This document shows positions 6,428-11,132 of a stretch of DNA of 11,132 nt, piece after piece; the first letter of the stretch is position 1, and each line of letters begins with the position of its first letter. The DNA comes from Verrucomicrobiales bacterium (GTDB lineage Bacteria > Verrucomicrobiota > Verrucomicrobiia > Limisphaerales > J093), in contig JACKPV010000053.1 of the NCBI GenBank assembly GCA_024233305.1, positions 1 through 11,132 of the forward strand, read 5' to 3'. The notes under the pieces are model-generated. The model saw nothing but the letters and a program-made list of their open reading frames with translations. It was not told the origin of the DNA and did no database searches. The position numbers and the translations under genes were made by a program.

Positions 6428-6841
6428 ATGAGCGAATTCCCCGTCCCCGTCGACCGCGCCTCGCAGATCGCCCGGCGGATGGCCCGCTTGGGCGTGGGCG
6501 AGGAGGACCTCCGGGAGAGCTTCGTCCGTTCCTCGGGACCCGGCGGTCAGAACGTCAACAAGACCGCGACCTGCGTCCTCCTGGTTCACGTCAGGAGTGG
6601 ATTGCAGGTCAAATGTCAGACCTCCCGCCAGCAAGGCGCGAACCGGCTGCACGCCCGGGAGATGCTGCTCGACAAACTCGAGGAACTGGCCCGCGTCCGA
6701 CGGGCCGAGCGCCAGGCCGAAGCCGCCCGGCGCCGCTACCAGAAACGCAAGCGCAGTCGGGCCGCCAAGGAGCGAATGCTGGCGGACAAGGCCCGGCGCT
6801 CGATCAAGAAGGAACAACGGCGTCAGGTCCGGCCCGAGTGA
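6428..6841 (+). CDS. Release factor-like ribosome-rescue protein (GGQ)
   Basis: A 137-aa protein with an RF-1 type peptidyl-tRNA hydrolysis domain: SSGPGGQNVNKTATCVLLVH (35-54) carries the GGQ that enters the ribosomal peptidyl-transferase centre. It is followed by SGLQVKCQTSRQQGANR and a long basic helical tail (85-137, over one third Arg/Lys) of the kind that lies in the empty mRNA channel. There are no codon-recognition domains, so it should act on stalled ribosomes rather than stop codons. The short spacing from GGQ to VKCQTSRQQGANR resembles mitochondrial MTRFR (C12orf65) more than ArfB/YaeJ, which has an extra segment there. I chose the ATG at 6428; a GTG at 6398 in the same frame would overlap the glpK stop (GTGA) and add 10 residues. 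Either way it follows glpK closely on the same strand. Confidence 0.85.
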   Translation: MSEFPVPVDRASQIARRMARLGVGEEDLRESFVRSSGPGGQNVNKTATCVLLVHVRSGLQVKCQTSRQQGANRLHAREMLLDKLEELARVRRAERQAEAARRRYQKRKRSRAAKERMLADKARRSIKKEQRRQVRPE

Positions 6842-7148
6842 CCGCTGCCTTGCTTGCGGGGAGCAGGCCGAGTAGCGAACGGAGCCACCCGGCCCGGCGC
6901 TGAGCCTGGCGAAGCGCGGTCCGCCGCCAAAGCCTCTGCCCGACTCGAAGCCGGAAAGTCGTCGGCCCGCCAGCGTCCGGAAAACCCGTGCCCTCCGGTG
7001 ATTTCAAGAACGACGAGGCGGCGGTTTGGGACCGTTGCGATGGGCACTGTCCGTGGGCGCCGACGCGGGCGCTCGTCCCGGATGGATGGGGTGCCGATTT
7101 GCCGACGACTTGACGCGGAACCGGCACTTTGGGAGCGTCAGAGCTGCC
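6842..7148. other. Intergenic stretch, no gene supported
   Basis: I see no convincing gene here. Just after the release-factor stop a GCC-TGCT/AGCA-GGC stem with one bulged base (6847-6868) could end the glpK transcript, but no T-run follows. A TTGACG at about 7121 might be a -35 box for the PEP-CTERM gene; no -10 box fits 17 bases on. The open frames crossing this stretch are by-products of high GC. Confidence 0.5.
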
Positions 7149-7790
7149 ATGAACAACATGCCCTCTGTCGCAAGAACCGTGGTTTCCGTCCGATGCCCCT
7201 CGATTGTCTTGCCGGCCCTTCTTCTCGCCGCGCTGTGCGTCGGCGAGGCATGCGCCGGGGTGCTGATCACGATTCGGGAGAACGGGCCGAACCTCGACAT
7301 CACCGCGAAGGGAACGCTGGACCTGACGGGCTGGACGCTGGACGCCACCGATTCCTATGGGGTGAACACGATCCAAATCGCGCCGGATCCCGAGCAGAAC
7401 ATCGTGGTTTCCGCGTCGACCAGCCATGCCCGCTATTCCCTGCTCAACGGATTGAGTTCCTTCGGGACGCCCCCGATCGAGAAGCGCTTTCCCGATCTCC
7501 GAGCCGATCCGGGGGCGAACCTCGGCTTTTCTCAGCAGCCTTTGGGGAACCTCGATTACGTCCGGGTACCCGCCGGGTTCCCTTCTGGCGGCAGCATCGA
7601 TTTCGCTACGGGGGTGGACGGCGCAGGTCTGGCGGACCTGCTGTTGGTTCCCTACCAATCGTGGGGAGTGATCCTAGCCGGCTCGGGGGACACGATCACC
7701 TTCCTGGCGATCCCGGAACCGCCTGCCACCGCGCTCCTCGCCGCCCTGGCAATGCTTTCTCTGGCCGTCATCCGGTACCGGTCAAGGTGA
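7149..7790 (+). CDS. PEP-CTERM domain secreted protein
   Basis: A 213-aa exported protein. Residues 1-36 form a Sec signal peptide: Arg-containing start, hydrophobic SIVLPALLLAALCVG, and a likely cut near EACA-G. The middle (38-180) is a polar beta-rich region without Cys and without an enzyme motif that I recognise. The end is a PEP-CTERM anchor: IPEP (188-191), a membrane helix ATALLAALAMLSLAVI (193-208), and the basic tail RYRSR. Such tails are recognised by exosortase, which would cut and attach the protein to the envelope or extracellular polymer; no exosortase gene is in the window. The ATG at 7149 is the start that directly precedes the signal peptide; the longer frame from 7026 is arginine-rich and unlikely. 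A ligand or binding partner cannot be named. It converges with guaA across a 180-bp gap without a clear terminator. Confidence 0.85.
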   Translation: MNNMPSVARTVVSVRCPSIVLPALLLAALCVGEACAGVLITIRENGPNLDITAKGTLDLTGWTLDATDSYGVNTIQIAPDPEQNIVVSASTSHARYSLLNGLSSFGTPPIEKRFPDLRADPGANLGFSQQPLGNLDYVRVPAGFPSGGSIDFATGVDGAGLADLLLVPYQSWGVILAGSGDTITFLAIPEPPATALLAALAMLSLAVIRYRSR

Positions 7791-7972
7791 TGGGCGTGCC
7801 CTTCGCGCGCGGACCTTCGATCGCTGCCGCCTTGTTTCGCCTCCGGCGGACGCTGTTCACGGGGGCAGGTTTGTGGAGGTCGGTTTTCGTCGCGCAAGGC
7901 GAGACAGCCGTTCGATCCCACGCGTAGTCGTCGAGGAGGCCCGCTTTCGCGCGGAGTGTGGGCGTCGGGTTG

Positions 7973-9514
7973 CTACTCCCACTCGATGGTGCCGGGCGGT
8001 TTGCTGGTGATGTCGTAGACGCAGCGATTGACGCCCTTTACCTCGTTGACGATGCGGCCCGCGACCTTTTCCAGAAGGTCGTGGGGGAGTCGTACCCAGT
8101 CGGCGGTCATGCCGTCCTGCGATTCCACGGCGCGGAACGCGAGGGTGTAGTCGTAGGTGCGTTCGTCGCCCATGACGCCGACACTTCGGACCGGCAGCAA
8201 TACGGCGAAGCTCTGCCAGACGCGATAGTACCAGTCGGCGGCCTTCATCTCCTCGATCACGATGGCGTCCGCCTGGCGGAGGATGTCGAGCCGGCGCGGG
8301 GTGACTTCACCCAGGATGCGCACCGCGAGACCGGGGCCCGGGAAGGGTTGTCGGTAGACGATTTCGTCGGGCAACCCGAGTTCGCGTCCCACGAGGCGGA
8401 CCTCGTCCTTGAACAGGCGTTTGACCGGTTCGAGCAACACGAATTTCATGCGCTTCGGCAGGCCGCCCACGTTGTGGTGGCTCTTGATGAGCGCCGCGGG
8501 GTTGCCGGCGATGGGGACGGACTCGATGACGTCCGGATACAGCGTGCCTTGGGCCAGGAACTTTGCCTTGCCGGCGCGCTTGGTGCCGGCTTCGAAGACC
8601 TGGATGAACGTGCGTCCGATGATCTTGCGTTTCCGCTCCGGATCCGTGACGCCCTTCAAGCGTTGGAGAAAGAGCCGGGTGGCGTCTTCGTAGACGAGCT
8701 TGATGTGGAAGTTCTGGCCGAACACGCGGCGGACCACCTCGGCTTCCCGCGCCCGGAGGAGGCCGTTGTTGACGAAGATGCAGGTGAGTTGATCCCCGAT
8801 GGCCTGGTGGATGAGGGCGGCGACCACGCTCGAATCCACGCCGCCGCTCAGGCCGAGGATCACCCGTTCGTCTCCGACCTCGCCGCGGATCTCCTCGACC
8901 GCCTGGCTGATGAAATGCCGCATGGTCCATTCACTGCCGCAGCCGCAGACCCGATGGACGAAGTTGGCGATGACCTCGCGGCCTTGCGGGGTGTGGGCGA
9001 CTTCGGGATGGAACTGCAGACCGAAGAACCGGCGTTTCCGATCCTCGATGGCGGCGAAGTCCGAGTTCTCGGTGACGGCCACCGTCCGAAAACCGCGCGG
9101 GAGCCGCGTGAGCTTGTCCGCGTGGGAGTTCCAAACCTGCATCGAGGCGGGCAGGCCGTTGAACAGGGCACACTCCGGATCCTGCACCTGGAGCGTTCCC
9201 TTGCCGTATTCTCGTTTGAGACCACGCTCGACGCGTCCGCCGAGAAAGTGGCCGAGGAGTTGGACGCCGAAGCAAATGCCGAGGATCGGGACCCGCAATT
9301 TGAAGATGCCGGGATCGGGCAGGGGGGCCTCGTCGTCGTAGACGCTCGACGGTCCGCCAGACAGTATGATGCCCTTCGGCTTGAGGCGGGCGATCTCGGC
9401 GGGGGGCGTGTGGTAGGGGAGGATCAGGGAATAGACCCGGCATTCCCGGACACGGCGGGCGATGACCTGCGTGTACTGGGACCCGAAATCGAGAATGACG
9501 ATGCTCTCGTTCAT
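7973..9514 (-). CDS. guaA: GMP synthase (glutamine-hydrolysing)
   Basis: Cytoplasmic enzyme (EC 6.3.5.2) that aminates XMP to GMP with glutamine and ATP, the last step of guanine nucleotide synthesis. It is 513 aa, close to the usual 515-525. The N-terminal class I amidotransferase starts at VILDFGSQYTQ and has the nucleophile Cys81 in GICFGVQLLG and His169/Glu171 in LQFHPEVAHT. The ATP pyrophosphatase domain has the P-loop LGLSGGVDSS (220-229). The C-terminal dimerisation domain contains RQPFPGPGLAVRILGE (388-403) and ends with the invariant SKPPGTIEWE. The ATG at 9514 matches the family start; the open frame to 9601 adds unconserved residues and would run through the terminator hairpin. It lies 116 bp after the FKBP gene on the same strand, with that terminator between, so its own promoter or partial read-through is expected. 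Confidence 0.98.
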   Translation of the reverse strand: MNESIVILDFGSQYTQVIARRVRECRVYSLILPYHTPPAEIARLKPKGIILSGGPSSVYDDEAPLPDPGIFKLRVPILGICFGVQLLGHFLGGRVERGLKREYGKGTLQVQDPECALFNGLPASMQVWNSHADKLTRLPRGFRTVAVTENSDFAAIEDRKRRFFGLQFHPEVAHTPQGREVIANFVHRVCGCGSEWTMRHFISQAVEEIRGEVGDERVILGLSGGVDSSVVAALIHQAIGDQLTCIFVNNGLLRAREAEVVRRVFGQNFHIKLVYEDATRLFLQRLKGVTDPERKRKIIGRTFIQVFEAGTKRAGKAKFLAQGTLYPDVIESVPIAGNPAALIKSHHNVGGLPKRMKFVLLEPVKRLFKDEVRLVGRELGLPDEIVYRQPFPGPGLAVRILGEVTPRRLDILRQADAIVIEEMKAADWYYRVWQSFAVLLPVRSVGVMGDERTYDYTLAFRAVESQDGMTADWVRLPHDLLEKVAGRIVNEVKGVNRCVYDITSKPPGTIEWE

Positions 9515-9570
9515 GGACGGAGGCGGGAGAATTGCGGGGAGGCAGGAAAGGGAGCGAACCGAAAACGACT

Positions 9571-9597
9571 CGGGCCGGGGTGCGTCACCCCGGCCCG
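9571..9597 (-). terminator. Intrinsic terminator after the FKBP gene
   Basis: A perfect 12-bp GC-rich stem (CGGGCCGGGGTG with CACCCCGGCCCG) around a three-base loop, followed on the minus strand by AGTCGTTTTCGG. It sits 34 bases past the FKBP stop and about 57 bases before the guaA start. The short, interrupted T-tract leaves room for read-through. Confidence 0.7.
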
Positions 9598-9630
9598 CCA
9601 TCGTCAGTTACCGGCGAGGCGTGCGGACGT

Positions 9631-10476
9631 TCAGTCCTTCTTTTCCTTCGCCTTCTGTTCCTCCTTGTACTTCTCGAGTTCGGAGGCCTTGATGATCTCG
9701 ACCTTGGCGCCCTTTTCCATCTCCTCGCGTGACGGGACCTTGATGATGTCACTGGTCACGGGCTGCGGGGTGGGCGCCGGGGGGGCGACCTGGGGCAGCA
9801 CTTCGAGCAGGTCGACCTCGAAGATCAGCGTGGCGTTCGGACCGATGGCCGGTCGGGAACCGCGGTCCCCGTAGGCCAGCTCGGAGGGGATGTAGAGCTT
9901 CCATTTGGCGCCCGGCTGCATCAGTTGGAGGGCTTCGGTCCAGCCCTTGATGACGCCGCCAACGCCGAACTGCGCCGGTTTGCCGCGCTTGAAGGAACTG
10001 TCAAACTCGGTGCCGTCGAGCAGGGTGCCGCGGTAGTTCACGGACACGCGGTCGGTGGCCTTCGGGGAGGCGCCGCTGCCGGCCTCGAGGACTTCGTATT
10101 GGAGGCCGCTGGCCAGGGTGACGACGCCTTCGCGGGTCTTGTTCTTCGCCAGGAACTCCTCGCCCGCCTGCTGGTTCTGGCCCGCCAGGGCGGTCCAAGC
10201 CTGCTGTTGGAAGTCGCGCATGGCCGCGCTGACCTCGTCGTCGGTGAGCAGCGGGGTTCCGGCGCTCTTGTCCTTGATCCCGCGCAGGATGAGCTGCAGG
10301 TCGGTATCGCTCAGACTGATGCCGAGACGTTCGAGGTTGCCGCCGATGCTCAACCCGATGCCGTAGCTGAACTTCTCGTTCAGTTCCTTCAGTTCCGTCT
10401 GTTCGGCCGCGGAAACCGTCAGGCCCAGCAGGCCGACCGTCAAGACCACCATTCCTTGCTTCATTGTCGTGTTCAT
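9631..10476 (-). CDS. FKBP-type peptidyl-prolyl isomerase, exported
   Basis: A 281-aa Mip/FkpA-like isomerase (EC 5.2.1.8) that speeds cis-trans proline isomerisation during folding of exported proteins. Residues 1-24 are a signal peptide (MKQGMVVLTVGLLGLTVSAA), placing it in the periplasm; there is no lipobox. Residues 28-115 are the FKBP_N dimerisation domain (KFSYGIGLSIGGNLERLGI, then LILRGIKD, then EEFLAKNKTREGV). Residues 123-226 are the FKBP_C domain, with SGLQYEVLEAGSG, VNYRGTLLDGTEFDSSF, GVIKGWTEALQLM, IPSELAYGDRG and LIFEVDLLEV, which hold the active-site Tyr, Phe, Asp, Val-Ile and Trp positions. A Pro-rich linker (230-239) leads to a charged tail (TSDIIKVPSREEMEKGAK, then the Lys/Glu-rich end), which I recall from Verrucomicrobiota homologues. 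ATG 10476 is chosen, with ATG 10464 equally possible; the open frame further upstream would cross the leader hairpins. Confidence 0.93.
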   Translation of the reverse strand: MNTTMKQGMVVLTVGLLGLTVSAAEQTELKELNEKFSYGIGLSIGGNLERLGISLSDTDLQLILRGIKDKSAGTPLLTDDEVSAAMRDFQQQAWTALAGQNQQAGEEFLAKNKTREGVVTLASGLQYEVLEAGSGASPKATDRVSVNYRGTLLDGTEFDSSFKRGKPAQFGVGGVIKGWTEALQLMQPGAKWKLYIPSELAYGDRGSRPAIGPNATLIFEVDLLEVLPQVAPPAPTPQPVTSDIIKVPSREEMEKGAKVEIIKASELEKYKEEQKAKEKKD

Positions 10477-10533
10477 CGATTCAAGCGCCCGAACATTCCA
10501 AGCCGGCGCGATTCCTTCAATGGAATTCTGTCC

Positions 10534-10593
10534 TGAAAAACAGACGGCGGGCCGTGAGCCACACACGGAAAGGGTTCCTGCCCACGACCCGCC
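10534..10593 (-). terminator. Terminator-like hairpin in the FKBP leader
   Basis: On the minus strand an 11-bp stem (arms 10593-10583 and 10556-10546, one G-U pair) with an inner GGAA/TTCC stem is followed by GTCTGTTTTTCAGG. It has the form of an intrinsic terminator but lies only about 58 bases before the FKBP start, with no gene that I can identify upstream on that strand. It either ends an unseen transcript or acts as a leader attenuator. Confidence 0.5.
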
Positions 10594-10599
10594 AGTGAC

Positions 10600-10620
10600 G
10601 TCTCCCTTGTCAGGGGAGAC
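10600..10620. repeat. 7-bp hairpin next to the leader terminator
   Basis: GTCTCCC-TTGTCAG-GGGAGAC, a perfect stem with a seven-base loop. On the minus strand it comes just before the terminator-like hairpin, so both would lie in the same leader RNA. Confidence 0.6.
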
Positions 10621-11132
10621 TCAGCTTCGTCCGGCAGACAATCCATCGGAAGCTGACGTGTGTGGTGGAGGTTGGTCCGGGTGGGGCCGGTTGTCAAGTG
10701 CGGCGACCCGGTCGGGGTGGTTCCGAAAAAACATGGCCTTCTTGACAACATCAAGCCTCCTTGAGGAAGGCTGTTCCCGTGCCGGGGGGCGGGGCTGTCA
10801 GATCCGAAAAGGTGAGAATAAGGTGACAGGTTTGTTCTCCACCCGGTGCGACTTGCTGGCCGAACTGAGCGCCACCGAAAACGAGCCCTGCCTTGCGGAC
10901 CAATGCCGAGGACGGCAAGCTGTCCCACCGCGGACCGCCCGGGAGGCGCCTGGCGATCCGGGTAGGGCATCGCGGTCAGCCGGTGCGGTTCCGATCCCGC
11001 GTGCGCCGGAATCACTCCCTCTCTTACGGGGCGGGGAAGGTGTTTCCCACGCCCGGCAAAGCAAGCGGCTGAAAGCGCTGAGCCGTAACGATTCAGTGAG
11101 TCGTAGCCGCCGACGCGCAGTCGGCGCATGAT
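10621..11132. other. Non-coding region with many inverted repeats
   Basis: No gene is supported. Open frames cross it on both strands but have no conserved motif, and their predicted residues follow the palindromes. It holds a 9-bp inverted repeat GTTGTCAAG/CTTGACAAC (10690-10698 and 10741-10749), a hairpin at 10753-10771 (AGCCTCC/GGAAGGCT with one bulge), and four more palindromes near the right edge: 10993-11013, 11029-11054 (10-bp stem with one bulged pair position), 11088-11104 and 11108-11126. An AAGGAGG followed by ATG near 10760 on the minus strand looks like a ribosome site, but the frame behind it is not protein-like. Confidence 0.5.

Noticed and set aside
6854..7927. A 357-codon plus-strand frame over the PEP-CTERM gene
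   Set aside because: It overlaps a gene with a clear signal peptide and PEP-CTERM tail in another frame, and is rich in Arg, Gly and Pro.
7958..9874. A 638-codon open frame on the plus strand
   Set aside because: It lies antisense to guaA and part of the FKBP gene, both clearly recognised with all motifs intact. The long frame is a by-product of high GC content.
10473..11129. 218- and 220-codon frames on both strands at the right end
   Set aside because: No conserved motif; they run through the leader hairpins and palindromes, and their residues mirror the repeats. The AAGGAGG-ATG near 10760 does not lead into a protein-like frame.
1..11132. CRISPR array, rRNA, or a recognisable riboswitch
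   Set aside because: I looked for regularly spaced direct repeats, conserved rRNA segments and common riboswitch cores and saw none. Searching a covariance-model library would be decisive for the leader regions.

Overview
The window is GC-rich bacterial chromosomal DNA, most likely from a Verrucomicrobiota relative. No rRNA or other marker gene proves this; it is inferred from several gene types seen together: a PEP-CTERM protein, an FKBP isomerase with a charged C-terminal tail of a kind I associate with Verrucomicrobiota, a small MTRFR-like release factor, and IS701- and ISAs1-type transposases. Most starts have weak or no Shine-Dalgarno sequences, which also fits.

Left part (1-4480) is accessory DNA, nearly all on the minus strand. 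It opens with the C-terminal part of an ISAs1-family transposase, cut at about 464 by an IS701-family element (468-2192). That element has 13-bp perfect terminal inverted repeats, one transposase, and about 375 bp of leader DNA holding a long nested inverted repeat. To its right lies a small group of genes typical of an integrative element: a 75-aa HTH/excisionase-like protein, a doubtful or decayed small ORF, an unrecognised 264-aa protein, and a tyrosine recombinase that keeps only its catalytic domain. The recombinase stop and the 264-aa gene start overlap as ATGA. The recombinase ends about 130-180 bp short of a tRNA-Asn(GTT) gene, the classical kind of integration site, so this looks like the tRNA-proximal end of an integrated element, probably degraded.

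Middle part (4613-7790) starts with tRNA-Asn (minus, with a good sigma70-type promoter). Then on the plus strand come glycerol kinase (glpK), a small GGQ release-factor-like ribosome-rescue protein that touches the glpK stop codon, and a PEP-CTERM secreted protein.

Right part (7973-11132) holds GMP synthase (guaA) and, upstream of it on the minus strand, an exported FKBP-type peptidyl-prolyl isomerase. A strong intrinsic terminator lies between them. The FKBP gene has a structured leader that includes a second terminator-like hairpin, and the last 650 bases contain no convincing gene but many inverted repeats.

The core genes are ordinary housekeeping functions. The least explained items are the 264-aa protein coupled to the recombinase, the nested palindrome in the IS leader, and the hairpin-rich leader upstream of the FKBP gene.
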